64,000 bases of DNA from Azorinus chamasolen (taxonomy: Eukaryota; Mollusca; Bivalvia; Cardiida; Solecurtidae). Shown here piece by piece: positions 20,350 to 31,031 of the stretch (position 1 is its first letter; every line of letters begins with the position of its first letter). The DNA is taken from contig OY755237.1 of the NCBI GenBank assembly GCA_963576725.1, forward strand, positions 55,279,805 through 55,343,804, written 5' to 3'. The translations under genes and the position numbers were made by a program. The notes under the pieces are model-generated. The model worked only from the letters and a program-made list of their open reading frames with translations, did not search any database and was not told the origin of the DNA.

Positions 20350-20655
20350 TTTTAGACAGGTGACTGCTTAACTCTTTGCACGCTAAGTAATCTTTCGTCT
20401 GCAACATTAATTGTCATCTGCTTCAATTCTTAAAATAACTTTTGTCTAATCTCTTTGCAAAAATATGATCAAGATGACAAACAATTTGGATCCTGATGAG
20501 ACACCACATTATGCGGCGTCTCATCTGGATCCAAACTGTTTGCATAGGTAATCACAGTTTCACCGCTAGCGTGCAAAGAGTTAATACAGGGTGAAAGTCA
20601 TGCAGAAAGCTCCTTTTGACTTTCACCCTGTATTAAGCTGCAACCTGTCTTAAAG
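20350..20655. mobile_element. Family G MITE interrupted by a family E MITE
   Basis: GACAGGTGACTGCTTAA (to 20371) resumes at 20581 as TTAATACAGGGTGAAAGTC. The palindrome's other arm (GACTTTCACCCTGTATTAAG) and AACCTGTCTTA follow. Removing the insert and one TTAA restores a continuous G element. Confidence 0.8.
20368..20584 (-). mobile_element. Family E MITE, complete
   Basis: TTAACTCTTTGCACGCTAAG start, GCTAGCGTGCAAAGAGTTAA end. Palindrome TTTGGATCCTGATGAGACAC ... GCGTCTCATCTGGATCCAAA; the arms differ at CCTGAT/CCAGAT. It is the reference copy for the 42-bp satellite at 37411. Confidence 0.95.
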
Positions 20656-20663
20656 ACTGGCAT

Positions 20664-20905
20664 TTACCCACCCTTATCGAAACACCTCACACCTTTAGCA
20701 AACATACCGGTAGTAGATAAAAAACAGACAGCTCCTAAAGGAACTGTCTGATCAGGGTTTACTCTGTTTGCTTATGGAATGTTATAGGTAAGAATTTACT
20801 GTTTCAACCAAGGTGAAAATATCCCTTTTCAATATTCCATTTTATTGATTATATCCATGAGTATTATTGAGGTGATAAAATCTTGAATAAATTTTAAACG
20901 GGGAA
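20664..20905 (+). mobile_element. Family A variant (TTGATTATATCC long side), ends degraded
   Basis: CTCACACCTTTAGCAAACAT short side, palindrome CAGCTCCTAAAGGAACTG, long side like the complete copy at 22907. Ends about ACGGGGAAATAG without TTAA. Confidence 0.7.
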
Positions 20906-21077
20906 ATAGCTTATACTGATTTGAGTTTCCGGTTCACAGGGAATTTAATGAACGCATAGGGTTTTTTTCTCAAACATTGTTATCAGTAGCTATGAGTTAG
21001 TCAGCTCCAATCCGATTCCAAATTGTTTGCTAAAGTTATTTCAAACTCACCTACAACATGGAAAGAGAAAGGATAAC

Positions 21078-21360
21078 ACTTTCCTTACCAATTTCGTGAG
21101 TAAAGCAGATTGACAAATCAGAACCATTTATTTCATGAATATTCATTAAAAATGATGACATCATGAATATTAATAAGATTAATTTTTATAATGGCAAATG
21201 GACACCAAGAAGTTTTGGCCATACTAGAAACTGTAGAATCATAACTTTATTATGTCATTTATAAACAAACACAGCAGATTTTGATCAGACGGCTCCTACA
21301 GGGGCGGTCTACTCTGTTTGGAAAGCCATAGAAAGACATATTTATGGAGAAAAGGGTTAA
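21078..21360 (-). mobile_element. Family C/A hybrid MITE, left end degraded
   Basis: Long side with TTCATGAATATTCATTAAAA and GATGACATCATGAATATTAA. Reduced palindrome (GGCTCCTACAGGGGC). Ends AGAAAAGGGTTAA. Confidence 0.8.
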
Positions 21361-21541
21361 ATTGCAAACATAATTCTTGCTACAAGAGTTTTGTCACTTG
21401 ATTGCGTGGTTGTTATTTCTGCCTTGGTTTTGGTCTTGTAATATTTATTGTACTTTATAAGATAAGTATTTTGTGGTATATGGTAATCCAGGGATTGTCC
21501 AAGGTGTAAGCTTATCAGTGTTCTAAAGACCAATATTTGTC

Positions 21542-21783
21542 TTAACCCTTTCCCTGTTCAGTATTTATGTCAGAAATATGACTATATACTTATCAGCTCA
21601 ATTTTTATAATGTTAACTTTTCAAGGGAATTTTTTCTTTGACAAAAATTGTAGAATTGGATCAATATAATTTCATAAGCAAACAGAGCAGACCCTGATCA
21701 GACAGCTCCTGTAGGAGCTGTCTGGTCTGGGTCTACTCTGTTTGCTAAGGCATAAAAGTCATATTTATGGAGTTTTGGGTTAA
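21542..21783 (-). mobile_element. Family A/C hybrid MITE, complete
   Basis: TTAACCCTTTCCCTGTTCAG start, TTTTGGGTTAA end. Palindrome ACAGCTCCTGTAGGAGCTGT. Arms GCAGACCCTGATC and GGTCTGGGTCTAC. Confidence 0.92.
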
Positions 21784-21825
21784 AGGAGACATCAACTAGT
21801 TTGGTGGTTCAGTGCAAGACAAGGG

Positions 21826-22076
21826 TTAACCCTTTCCCTCATATAAACATGTTTTCACACATTTGCAAACAGAGTAGACCCAGATCAGACGGCTCCTATA
21901 GGAGCCATCTGATCAGGGTCTGCTCTGTTTACTTATGGAATCTTATGGATCTGTTTCTCTACTTTCTAAAATGGCTACAATCTTCCACCTTCCATAATTC
22001 ATTAGGACTCTTTTTGTCCATGAATATGCAGTAGGTGTTGAAATATGAAGTAAACATAGAACAGGGAAAGGGTTAA
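21826..22076 (+). mobile_element. Family A MITE, complete
   Basis: TTAACCCTTTCCCTCATATA start, GGGAAAGGGTTAA end; 251 bp. Palindrome ACGGCTCCTATAGGAGCCAT with the fixed arm mismatch. Confidence 0.95.
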
Positions 22077-22091
22077 ATACCACAGAAGTAA

Positions 22092-22304
22092 TTCAACTCT
22101 TTGCACACAAAGTATTTATCATCTGCAAAAATTGTCGTCTGCAACAATTTTTAAACTTTACTTTTATTCAGATATTTTTTATAAATATAATCAGAGTGTC
22201 AAACTGTTTGGATTCTGATGAGACACCAATTTACTCTGCGTCTCATCTGGATCCACACTGTTTGCATAGGTAATATGAATTCACCGCTAGTGAGCAAAGA
22301 GTTC
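22092..22304 (-). mobile_element. Family E MITE
   Basis: TTCAACTCTTTGCACACAAA start, GCTAGTGAGCAAAGAGTTC end. Arms GGATTCTGATGAGAC and GTCTCATCTGGATCC. Confidence 0.9.
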
Positions 22305-22470
22305 CGGGCATTCCCCTACAACATGACAAACAATGATCAATAAAACAGGGCAGTCCCCTACAACATGACAAACAATGATCAATAAAACAGGGCAGTCCCC
22401 TACAACATGACAAACAATGATCAATAAAACAGTCCCCTACAACATGACAAACAATGATCAATAAAACAGT
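22305..22470. repeat. ~42-bp minisatellite beside a family E end
   Basis: Four units of CCCCTACAACATGACAAACA + ATGATCAATAAAACAGGGCAGT; the last two lack GGGCA. It begins directly after the E terminus. Confidence 0.93.
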
Positions 22471-22526
22471 CTTATTTGAAAAGTATTTAATCAGTCAGTC
22501 AGTACAATGTGATACTCCAAAAATAG

Positions 22527-22733
22527 TTAACCCTTTATTCAAAGAATATTCATGTAAGAAATGATAACACCATGAATATCAATTTAGATTAATTGTTATA
22601 ATAACACATATGGGCACTGGAATTTTTTGCAGACTGTAGAATCATATCCATATTTTATCATAAGCAAACGGATCAGACCCTGGGTCTGATCTGTTTGCAG
22701 AGGCGTAGAAACACGCATTTATGGAGCAAAAAA
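22527..22733 (-). mobile_element. Family C MITE with collapsed palindrome
   Basis: TTAACCCTTTATTCAAAGAA start. The palindrome is reduced to GATCAGACCCTGGGTCTGATC, a clean symmetrical deletion of the apex. The right end has decayed (GGAGCAAAAAATAAAC). Confidence 0.82.
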
Positions 22734-22819
22734 TAAACCAGGAATGTTAATAACTTAATATAGAGCAATTATATCATTATGTATACACTTTTATGTCCAA
22801 AGGTTTTAAACTTTAAAAT

Positions 22820-22910
22820 ATGACAAATTTACTGACATATACGAAAGATTTCTCTTGTAGAAGCCTTCTGACCAACTTCTGCACTGTTTGTCATTGAAAA
22901 TCTAATTTAA
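22820..22910. repeat. Family F relic
   Basis: TTACTGACATATACGAAAG, GTAGAAGCCTTCTGACC and TCTGCACTGTTTG before the TTAA that opens the next element. Confidence 0.45.
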
Positions 22911-23164
22911 CCCTTCCGCTCATATAAAGGCCTTTTCACACATTTTCAAACAGTGTAGACCCAGATCAGACAGCTCCTACAGGAGTCGTCTGATCAGGGT
23001 CTGCTCTGTTTGCTTTTGGAATTTTATAGATCAAACTTTACAGTTTCCACCATTGTGAAATAAATCCCCTTTCCAACTTTCATGTTCCATTTTATTGATT
23101 TCGTCCATGAATATTAATTAGGTGATAAAATATTGAATAAATGTAAAACAGGTAAAGAGGTTAA
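22907..23164 (+). mobile_element. Family A variant, complete
   Basis: TTAACCCTTCCGCTCATATA start, GGTAAAGAGGTTAA end; 258 bp. The long side carries TTTTATTGATTTCGTCCATG and GGTGATAAAATATTGAATAA, a subtype shared with 20664 and 43817. Confidence 0.9.
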
Positions 23165-23222
23165 ATCTCTCATACTGGATGGACTCTACATTCTACATTC
23201 ACCATTCAAATGGCTTTAAGTA

Positions 23223-23461
23223 CTAACTCTTTCCCTTATATAAATGTGTTTTCACTCATTTACAAACAGAGTAGACCCAGATCAGACAGCTCCTATAGGA
23301 GCCGTCTGATCTGGGTCTGCTCTGTTTGCTAATGGAATTTGATAGATCTGTTTCTTTACTTTCTAAAATGGCTACAATGTTCCACCTTGCATATTTCATT
23401 ATAACTATTTTGTCCATGAATATTCAGTAGGTATTGAAATTTGGAATAAACACAGGGTTAA
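23223..23461 (+). mobile_element. Family A MITE, complete
   Basis: CTAACTCTTTCCCTTATATA start and AAACACAGGGTTAA end, with ~10 bp missing before the terminus. Palindrome ACAGCTCCTATAGGAGCCGT. Here the arm mismatch at CCAGAT has been lost. Confidence 0.88.
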
Positions 23462-23520
23462 CTCTTTACTCCATAAAAATTGGCATTTGCAAACAGAGTA
23501 GGTCTACTGTGAGTGTATAT
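23458..23520 (+). repeat. Family C short-side fragment
   Basis: Shares TTAA with the preceding A copy: TTAACTCTTTACTCCATAAA then GCAAACAGAGTAGGTCTACTG. The palindrome apex is gone. Confidence 0.6.
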
Positions 23521-23865
23521 GTGTGCCCCATGAATTGTTATCTCAGTAATTGGGTTAGATACATGTATATACATAAAATACAGAAGGAAATTACTCCTTT
23601 ACAATAAATATGATACGCCTGATCCAAAGCTATTGTTGTGCATAATGGCAATTTCAATGCAGTTAGCATTATAGCAAAGGGATGTGGTTTTCCTCTTGCT
23701 TGTATCGTAACATTTTATATGATGGCAGTTTTGATCCAGATCATTTCAAAACTACTCTACATTTAATATTGATGAAAACTTACAATAGTAGTTCATTAGT
23801 GATTATCAAGATAAGGGTATAATGTTGATTGTATCCATTATCAACATAATATCAGTCAATAACCC
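23521..23865. other. Unannotated AT-rich sequence
   Basis: No gene, repeat family or RNA gene recognised. Confidence 0.4.
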
Positions 23866-24085
23866 TTTACGCCATATAAAAAAAATTCACGCCTTTGTAA
23901 CCAGGGTAGACCCAGATAGACAGTACCTGTAGGCGCCACCTGATCAAAGTCTGGTCTGTTTGCTTGTGGGATAATATAGATCTGGTTTTACCATTTCTGA
24001 AATGGCAAAATATTGCTTTGTATATAAATTAAGTTAACGAATATTCATGAATTCTTGTACAGATATTCAGCAGGGAAAGGATTTT
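23866..24085 (+). repeat. Degraded A/C MITE
   Basis: AACCCTTTACGCCATATAAA start, diverged palindrome (CAGTACCTGTAGGCGCCACC), long side to CAGCAGGGAAAGGATT. Confidence 0.7.
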
Positions 24086-24475
24086 GTGTGATTCTCATTA
24101 ACAGGATTGATTATAGTGAAACAAACAAGGTCATTGCGTTTAACAGGCACTCCTGGGCTTGTCAGATGTGCACCCGTATAGTTAAGTGGTTACGGATTCT
24201 GACATGTATACAAGACACTTAGAAGATCAATGTTTGTACATCAGAAACTTAGAAAATCAATGTTTATTACGTCAGTGGTATTTGATTGTATGCCCTGATT
24301 AAATAACTCCCTAGGTCACCTGGTGTATATGAATGCTATTAACCTATTTATGTGTATTATGCCCATGAAAGAGAACATAGAAAGAGAACATAGACAATGT
24401 AGACCTAAATCAGAGTGCTCTCCGGGGCATCACTGGTTATTTTCCAAATGTCAGATTGATGGATGAAGGATCGAG
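24086..24475. other. Unannotated sequence
   Basis: Contains a 2x direct repeat of CAGAAACTTAGAAAATCAATG-like sequence (24215-24262). Nothing else recognised. Confidence 0.35.
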
Positions 24476-26099
24476 TTAACCCTTTACTCCATAAATACAC
24501 CTTTCTTTGCGTTTACAAACAGAGTAGACCCAGATCAGATGGCTCCTAAATTAGAAGCAATCTCAGGCCCGTACCCAGGTGGGGGGCTCGGGGGCCCGGG
24601 CCCCCCAGCTGGCTCCCAAGATACCATTTTTGTTAATGGGCTCCTTTTTAGTTTTCAGCTAGATCTACAGATTTGAAATTTTACCAAGGCAATTTTTTAG
24701 TGACTGATATTTTCCTACCTCGGGGAGATTATCTTTAGTTCTCTACACAGACAGACCACCTTTAGCATGCTGTCATGCTGTGATCCACGTTTGGTCTATT
24801 TTTTTTGCCTATTTTGGTATAGACCAATCAGTGGAACCCCCACGGAGAACACCCGAATTACGTAATCACGAGTTGGTTCCAGTTTTCCCTATAATGAAGT
24901 TTAGCAAATAAATTGTTCAGGAACCAGTCGTGTCAAAATGCAAATAGCTGCGTTTCCACAAATACCACATGTGGCACGTATATTGATTAAGTGAGGAAAC
25001 ATTGTCGCAAAATTAAGACGATGGGAATGACGTATCAAGATGCTATAGCATAGCTACAAAAAGCAGTATGCACTTTGACCGATAAGCGTTTTACTGACAT
25101 TGATCAGTAACTAGTAATGAAAAAATAACTGAACCATTTCGAATGATAAAAAAAGTAAAAATGATCTTCGTCCGCAGGCCGATTGTACTGAATAAATCAA
25201 GGTCTCTTAACGTTTTTTCATGGATTTGTTTTGTAACTTGAGATTGGAAATTTTCCTCCCAAAAATGGGTGCAAAACACACCTTTTGCTATTGGGAATAT
25301 ACCCAAATAAGGGCTATAAAATCAGCCAAAACATTATTGTAAAATAAGATAAAATGGAATGTCTTTTTCATTGTATACATAAATCTGTTATAACCAGGTG
25401 AGCGAATAAGGGCCATCATGACCCTCTTGGTAAACTGTAAAATTTGATGTTTGTAGTTTTGATCAGAGTTGTTTTCACATTTAGAATAAAGACAAGCGGA
25501 TGCTAGTTCTGAGATGAATAATGCAGAGTCTGTCCATGGCAAAATTTTTTAAGCATAATCAAATGTCTGTCTGTCTGCCAATGGCAAAATACTTTAATCA
25601 TGCTCATATGTGTGTCTGTCAATGGCAAAAAAACTTTAGCCTTGGTCACAACTTTTGGTGTTAATTTAATATAATTATACAAAGCCCCTGCATTGAAACA
25701 TTGGTGATCATTCATCATGCTTTAAGTCTATACACTGAAATCCAGGTGTAAAAAGGAGCCGATTTCCTATAACATAAAATTATATCTTGATAGAGTGTGA
25801 TTCAGATAGCAGGAAATTGCACCATTCAATGCGGCATACCAAAAAAAATCGACTACAGAGAGGGGACACCCCTCCCGTGCCCACCCCAACTCGGCCCCCC
25901 CAGCAAAAAATTTCTGGGTACGGCCCTGCGTCTAATCTGGGACTGGTCTGTTTGCCTTTGATATAGGATGTGATTGTACAATTTTCCTGTGGTGAAAATG
26001 TTTTGTGTTCATGTGCTATTATAAAATATATTCTAATTAATATTAATGATGTAATTATTTTTACATGAATATTTAATTATTTATGGAGTAAAGGGTTAA
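24476..26099 (+). mobile_element. Family C MITE split by a 1.4-kb transposon
   Basis: TTAACCCTTTACTCCATAAA to the palindrome apex (24563), then the TIR element, then GTCTAATCTGGGACTGGTCT and a normal long side ending GGAGTAAAGGGTTAA at 26099. Confidence 0.88.
24564..25928. mobile_element. Unclassified 1.36-kb TIR DNA transposon
   Basis: Inverted termini CAGGCCCGTACCCAG (24564) and CTGGGTACGGCCCTG (25928), 14 of 15 matching. Inside each end is a G/C-run (GGGGGGCTCGGGGG; CCCCCCCAGC). The interior has only short open frames (for example 25288-25542 on the - strand) with no domain I recognise, so it is probably non-autonomous. A target duplication is not clear because it landed in a palindrome. 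Confidence 0.8.
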
Positions 26100-26110
26100 A
26101 CACCTTGTTT

Positions 26111-26359
26111 TTAACCTTTTACCTGTTCAATATTCATGTAAGAAATAATGACATCATTAATATTAAATAGATTAATTGTTATAATAGCACATACTCATGT
26201 AGGAAGTTTTAGCCATGATAAAACCTGTAAAATCATATCTACATATTTTCATAAGCAAACAGCAGACCCTGATCAGACAGCTACTCTAGGAGTCCTCTGA
26301 TTTGGGTCTACTCTGTTTGCAAATGCGTGAAAAGGCATTTATACGAGGGAAGGGGTTAA
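26111..26359 (-). mobile_element. Family C/A hybrid MITE, complete
   Basis: TTAACCTTTTACCTGTTCAA start, GAGGGAAGGGGTTAA end. The long side is C-type, the short side A-type (TGCGTGAAAAGGCATTTATA). Shares its right TTAA with the next copy. Confidence 0.9.
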
Positions 26360-26582
26360 CCCTTTGCCTCTTAGGGACAGCTTTGCAAACAGAGTAGCCA
26401 CAGATCAGAGGGATCATGTAGGAGCCATCTGATAAGGCAAGGTCTTCTCTGTTTGCTTATTGAATTATTACAGTTTCAGCATTGGTAGAAAAATCAGTTC
26501 TACCATAGCAAGAAATCAGCTAATCTATAATCATGTTGTTGTTATACCTTACAGGAATGTCTCTTCATAGGGTAATGGGTTA
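26356..26582 (+). mobile_element. Diverged A/C MITE sharing TTAA
   Basis: TTAACCCTTTGCCTCTTAGG start, palindrome remnant GGATCATGTAGGAGCCATC, end ATAGGGTAATGGGTTA with a D-like terminus. Confidence 0.7.
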
Positions 26583-26938
26583 CAGTGATATTCTGGTCTT
26601 AGTCTGCTCTGTTTGCAACCTCTCCTTCTGTTTCCATAATTTTCATAGTGGACTGATCTATCATTGTTGCACAGTAGAATTGATTTGGTATTATAGGAGT
26701 CAGAGATAGCTAGAGGATTTTGAATGATGAATAGTGTAGACCCTGATCACATGTCTCCTCCAGTGTTCCACACTCAATGCCAATTGACTTGTTTCATGCA
26801 TTCATAAGGGTTTAGGTATTTTGTATTGATGTGCATTACATGTTTTATATGTGTGTAGACATGCTATAGTTTGTGTTATGTAGACACCACCAATCTATAT
26901 TCAGTCTATTTGGATTCACTCAGGCATGTGAAATATGA
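26583..26938. other. Mostly unique, with F-like fragment
   Basis: AATAGTGTAGACCCTGATCA at 26729 resembles an F palindrome arm. Otherwise nothing recognised. Confidence 0.4.
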
Positions 26939-27168
26939 TTAACCCATTCCCACATAGGCTATTTTTAGATCCTACCTCTTTGAATAAATCTATCCAAAAG
27001 GAGCATTTACTAGAGAAAAAGAAAATTTTAGAATTGTGTAGTTTTGAAACCATTGTGTTAAATAGAGCATTTTCTCCTTTGGAGCAAATGCTCTATTTAT
27101 CACAATGGTTTCAAAAAGTGACTATTACAAAGGCATAGAAAGGCGTATTTATGGAGGAAACGGTTCTA
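26939..27168. mobile_element. Family D MITE with C-type right end
   Basis: TTAACCCATTCCCACATAGG start. Palindrome GAGCATTTTCTCCTTTGGAGCAAATGCTC. The right side ends GCGTATTTATGGAGGAAACGG, a family C terminus on a D body. Confidence 0.85.
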
Positions 27169-27236
27169 AAAATCAGCTTATAAATATTCATGGTGTCATA
27201 ATTTCTTACATGAATATTGAACAGAGAACGGTTTAA
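27169..27236 (+). repeat. A-type long-side tail
   Basis: AAAAATCAGCTTATAAATAT through GAACAGAGAACGGTTTAA, an orphan terminus between two MITEs. Confidence 0.7.
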
Positions 27237-27402
27237 CCTTTTACACCATGAATGTTCATATAAGAAATAATAACCTAATGAATATTAATTAGATTAATTG
27301 TTTAAGTAGCCCATGGACACAGGAATTTTGGGCCATGGCAGAAACTGTAGAATCATATCTATGTTATAAGCAAACAGATCTGATGGCTCCTGTAAGGGTT
27401 AA
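27233..27402 (-). mobile_element. Family C MITE lacking its short side
   Basis: TTAACCTTTTACACCATGAA start, long side, then only AAACAGATCTGATGGCTCCTG of the palindrome before AGGGTTAA. Confidence 0.75.
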
Positions 27403-27601
27403 CCCATTCCCCCATAGGCTATTTTAGACCCAACCTCTTTGAATAAATCTACCAAAAAAGGAGCATACTTATTCTAGAAAAAAGTAAAATTTTAGAGTTG
27501 TGTAGTTTTGAAACCATTGTGATAAATAGCAAAATTTAATGCTCTATTTATCACAATGGTTTAGAAGTGTCAAAAGGAACCTATATGAGGGAATGGGTGA
27601 A
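27399..27601. mobile_element. Family D MITE
   Basis: TTAACCCATTCCCCCATAGG start (shared TTAA), ATATGAGGGAATGGGTGAA end. Apex rearranged to AGCAAAATTTAATGCTC. Confidence 0.88.
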
Positions 27602-27801
27602 GGTAAAAGTATTTTGATTTTGTTATCTTTTGTAAAAAGAAAATGTGTTTACCCCAAAGCAAATATTGCAAAATATTATGAATGGAAGTGTGTATTATTC
27701 TTGAGAAGATAACTATAATGTCATAAAGAGGAGACCTGAAGAATTTTTATTGCGAGGTGTTACTATCAAATGGCAACCACATGTTTTATTGATTGATACG
27801 T

Positions 27802-28048
27802 TTATCCCTTTCTCACATGTAAATGCCTTTTCACACCTTTGCAAACAATAGACCCAGATCAGATAGCTCCTACAGGATGAGTCTACCCTGTTTGCCTATG
27901 GAATTATAACAGATCTGACTCTATAGATTCTGCAGATACAAAACAGTGTACATGTATATACATGTATGCCATTATAAAAACAAATCAGCTAATAAATATT
28001 CATGATGTTATTATTTCATACATGAACATTCAAGATAGAAAGGGTTAA
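27802..28048 (+). mobile_element. Family A/C hybrid MITE
   Basis: TTTATCCCTTTCTCACATGT start, GATAGAAAGGGTTAA end. The right palindrome arm is shortened (CTACAGGATGAGTCTACC). Confidence 0.85.
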
Positions 28049-28083
28049 AACTTAATGATTTTGCCTGATCTACCTGTAAAACT

Positions 28084-28314
28084 TTAACACACCTTCCCTC
28101 ATAGGCTATTTTTAGATACAACCTCTTTGAATAAATCTACCAAAAAGAAGCATTAACTAGAGAAAAGGACAATTTTAGAATTTTGTAGTTTGAAACCATT
28201 GTGATGAATAGAGCATTTGCTCCTATAGGAGCAAATGCTCTATTTATCACAATGGTTTCACAAAGTGACTTTTACAGAGTCGTCAAAAGTCATCAATAGG
28301 AAGGAATGGGTTAA
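28084..28314. mobile_element. Family D MITE, complete
   Basis: TTAACACACCTTCCCTCATA start, GGAAGGAATGGGTTAA end. Palindrome GAGCATTTGCTCCTATAGGAGCAAATGCTC is perfect. Confidence 0.93.
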
Positions 28315-28342
28315 AAGGCACATTTATGGAGTAAAGGGTTAA
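28315..28342. repeat. Orphan family C terminus
   Basis: AAGGCACATTTATGGAGTAA AGGGTTAA directly follows the D copy. Confidence 0.7.
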
Positions 28343-28600
28343 TCTAAGACTGTGCCTATGTACTGTTTGTTACAATCATTAACACCTATATCTATATGTT
28401 ATCTATTGTTTTTTAGCACCTTTATGTTATCTACTTCAATCTGATGCTGCCACATTTTAATAGTGAATAATGCCTAAGGCTACCATATTGCAGCATATGC
28501 AACTAATTCTCTGTAGAATAATAATTAAGTGTCTATCAGCAAGATCAGGCCTTATTGCTTTAATTATTTGTACACGGTTTACTTTTTACCCAATAAATAC
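28343..28600. other. Unannotated sequence
   Basis: No repeat family or gene recognised. Confidence 0.35.
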
Positions 28601-28636
28601 CGGTATGCCTTTCTACGTCATTGCAAAAAGAGTAGA

Positions 28637-28876
28637 CCCTCATATAAATGTGTTTTCATGCATTTGCAAACAGAGTAGACCCAGATCAGACGGCTCCTAG
28701 AGGAGCCGTCTGATCAGGGTCTACTCTGTTTGCTAATAGAATTTGATAGATCTGTTTATTTGCTTTCTAAAATGTCTACAATGCTCTACCTTCGATATTT
28801 CTTTATAACTATTTTGTTAATGAATATTCAGCAGGTATTGAAATTTGGCCTAAATACAGAACAGGGAAAGGGTTAA
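28637..28876 (+). mobile_element. Family A MITE inserted beside a C short-side fragment
   Basis: TCATATAAATGTGTTTTCAT to GGGAAAGGGTTAA. The left 10 bases are replaced by a C-type piece (28592-28637: AATAAATACCGGTATGCCTT). Palindrome ACGGCTCCTAGAGGAGCCGT with intact arms. Confidence 0.88.
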
Positions 28877-28975
28877 ATGTTAAATAAATGTCTGTAAAGC
28901 ATCCACTCAAAAGAAATCTGAATTCTGCATTTGTAGCTAGCCCCTATAGGAGCATCAGTATTCCTTTTGTTTTGC

Positions 28976-29858
28976 ACTTTTACCTGCCTTTGCAAAAAGA
29001 GTAGACCAAGATCAGACACTACTGTAGGAGCCATCTAATCAGGGTCTGCTCTATTTACTTACAAAATAATAATCGATCAGACTATAATTTTACCAATACC
29101 AAAAACTCCTGTGTAGATAATTATGCTTATTTTAAAAAATCAGCTAAGGAATATTCATGATGTCATTTTTATGCCCCCCCACCAAGCTAGGCTTTGGCGG
29201 CATATAGTAATCGCTCCGTGCCTGGGTGTGTGTGTTTGTGGGTGGGTTTGGGTACCTTTTGTCCGGAGTATATTTCCTTTGTCATATCAGCTACGGATAC
29301 CAAATTCTATGTGTAAGTTCATCTTGGGATGGCAGAGTGTCGCATACCATTTTCAGGTCACTGTGCCCTTGACCTTTGACCTCGATTTTACAAAAAGCTT
29401 GTCCGGAGCATATCTCCTATACCTTACCAGCTACAGAATCCAAATTTGCTGTGTGAGTTCATCTTGGGATGGCGGAGTGTCGCGTACCATTTTCTGGTCA
29501 ATGTGACCTTGACCTTTGACCTCGATTTTACCAAAAGCTTGTTGTGGTTTGAATTTGTTTTGGTTTTGTTTTTTTATGCCCCCAACGGCGGGCATATAGT
29601 AATTGCATTGTCCATTCTTCCGTCTCCATCTGTCCTTCCATCCGTCTGTCCAAAATTTCGTGTCCCTTCTTTAACTTTTTATCTGTGAATGGATTTCAAA
29701 ATAACCTGGCACAAATGTTCACCACACAAAGACGATGTGTTGCGTCCTGGTCCATGGGTCAAAAGTCAAGGTCATCCTTCAGGATCAAAGTTGGGGGGCA
29801 TAGTGTTTCACAAACACATCTTGTTTCTTACTTGAATATTGAAGAGGGAAAGGTTTAA
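28976..29858 (+). mobile_element. A/C MITE split by pearl-like sequence N5
   Basis: TTTACCTGCCTTTGCAAAAA short side, palindrome ACACTACTGTAGGAGCCATC, long side to ATTCATGATGTCATTTTT (29168). It resumes at TTCTTACTTGAATATTGAAG and ends GGAAAGGTTTAA. Confidence 0.8.
29168..29823 (+). mobile_element. Helentron/pearl-like sequence N5, two elements joined
   Basis: 29168-29543 has an N1-type 5' end (ATGCCCCCCCACCAAGCTAG), a GT tract and about two N1 core units but no 3' end. 29576-29823 is a short complete element: ATGCCCCCAACGGCGGGCAT start, GGGGGGCATA partner, stem-loop GTGTTT-CAC-AAACAC (29803-29817), terminal ATCTTG. Confidence 0.8.
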
Positions 29859-30099
29859 CTCTTTACTCCATAAATACGCCTTTGCAAAGAGAATAGACCC
29901 AGATCAGACTGCTCCTGTAGGAGCCATCTGATCAGGGTCTACTTTGTTTGCCTATAACATACTGGTTAACATCGATATGATTCCAAAGTTTCTACCATGA
30001 CCAAACATTCCTCTGATCATGTGACATATTAAACAATGTCTAATTAATATTCATGATGTCATTATTTCTGACATAAGTATTCATGACGAAAAGTGTTAA
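29855..30099 (+). mobile_element. Family C MITE, complete, sharing TTAA
   Basis: TTAACTCTTTACTCCATAAA start (TTAA shared with the 28976 element), GACGAAAAGTGTTAA end. Palindrome ACTGCTCCTGTAGGAGCCAT. Confidence 0.9.
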
Positions 30100-30109
30100 G
30101 GGGTAATTT

Positions 30110-30213
30110 GGATAGCGTGTCTTTAAAAGCAGATGTCTGCTTATTGCAGAACAAGACTTATGCAAAAAGTTCCTGTAGAAGCATTATGAGTAACTTTCAT
30201 GTTGCATCTGCCT
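30110..30213. repeat. Family G relic
   Basis: GCAGATGTCTGCTTATTGCA and AGTTCCTGTAGAAGC with TTTCATGTTGCATCTGCCTTAA, cut by the next TTAA MITE. Confidence 0.5.
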
Positions 30214-30435
30214 TAACCCTTTCCCTGTAAAAAATAATGATGTCATGAATATCTACAAGCTGAAATTTTATAATGTATACAGGAATTTTGGTACTGGTAG
30301 AATCAAAGAGTCAGATCTGCTATAATTATTTTCCTAAGCAAACAGAGCAGACCTTGATCCTATAGGAGCCGTCTAATCTGGGTCTTCTCTGTTTGCAAAA
30401 GCATGAAAAGGTGTTCATATGAATGAAAAGGTTAA
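30213..30435 (-). mobile_element. Family A MITE with shortened palindrome
   Basis: TTAACCCTTTCCCTGTAAAA start, GAATGAAAAGGTTAA end. The left arm lacks CAGACGGCT (GACCTTGATCCTATAGGAGC). Confidence 0.85.
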
Positions 30436-30659
30436 AACTCCAAATAAGGTTATTTTTTTGAGTGTTTATTGTGGAGAGATATGGCACTATTTATAGTATA
30501 CTGAACAAAATTCTGCTGTCATACCGGTAATGTATGATACGAGATGTGCCTGGGTTGACCTGCAGTGTTGAATAGGCATGTATATTTTGAAAACGTGCAA
30601 TATGTAAATATGCAAGATAAAGGGCATGTTGCAAAATCTTAATTAACTATTTCTCTACC

Positions 30660-30752
30660 ACACTCTAGCTACGTTATGACCACTCTTTAGAATAGTCTGT
30701 TTAAGACAATTCTAAAGAGTAGTCACAACAATTAGGCTTTGGAGAAATCAAC
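30660..30752. repeat. Family H foldback, diverged
   Basis: TATGACCACTCTTTAGAATA and its complement, with a GTTTAAGAC apex. Confidence 0.75.
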
Positions 30753-30762
30753 GACCTTTTGT

Positions 30763-31017
30763 TTATCCCTTTCCTCCATAAATATGCCTTTCTATGCCTT
30801 TGCAAACAGAGTAGACCCAGATCAGATGGCTCTTATAGGAGCCGTCTGATCAGTGTCTGCTCTGTTTGCTTATGATATAATATAGATATGATTCTATGTT
30901 TTCTGCCATGTACAAAAATTCATGTGTCCATGTGCTTTTATAACAAATTATTCTAATTAGTATCCATGGTGTCATTATTTCTTTAAGACATGAATATTCA
31001 TGGAGGAAAAGGGTTAA
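30763..31017 (+). mobile_element. Family C MITE, complete
   Basis: TTATCCCTTTCCTCCATAAA start, GGAGGAAAAGGGTTAA end. Palindrome ATGGCTCTTATAGGAGCCGT with the fixed arm mismatch. Confidence 0.92.
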
Positions 31018-31031
31018 AAAAAAGTCAGATA

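Noticed and set aside
22243..22461. Cys-rich repeat protein on the minus strand (DHCLSCCRG units)
   Set aside because: Translation of the ~42-bp minisatellite 22305-22470; not a gene.
25091..25718. Three minus-strand frames inside the CAGGCCCGTACCCAG element as a transposase
   Set aside because: Short, in different frames, no catalytic motif I can recognise. A broken transposase is possible but not supported.
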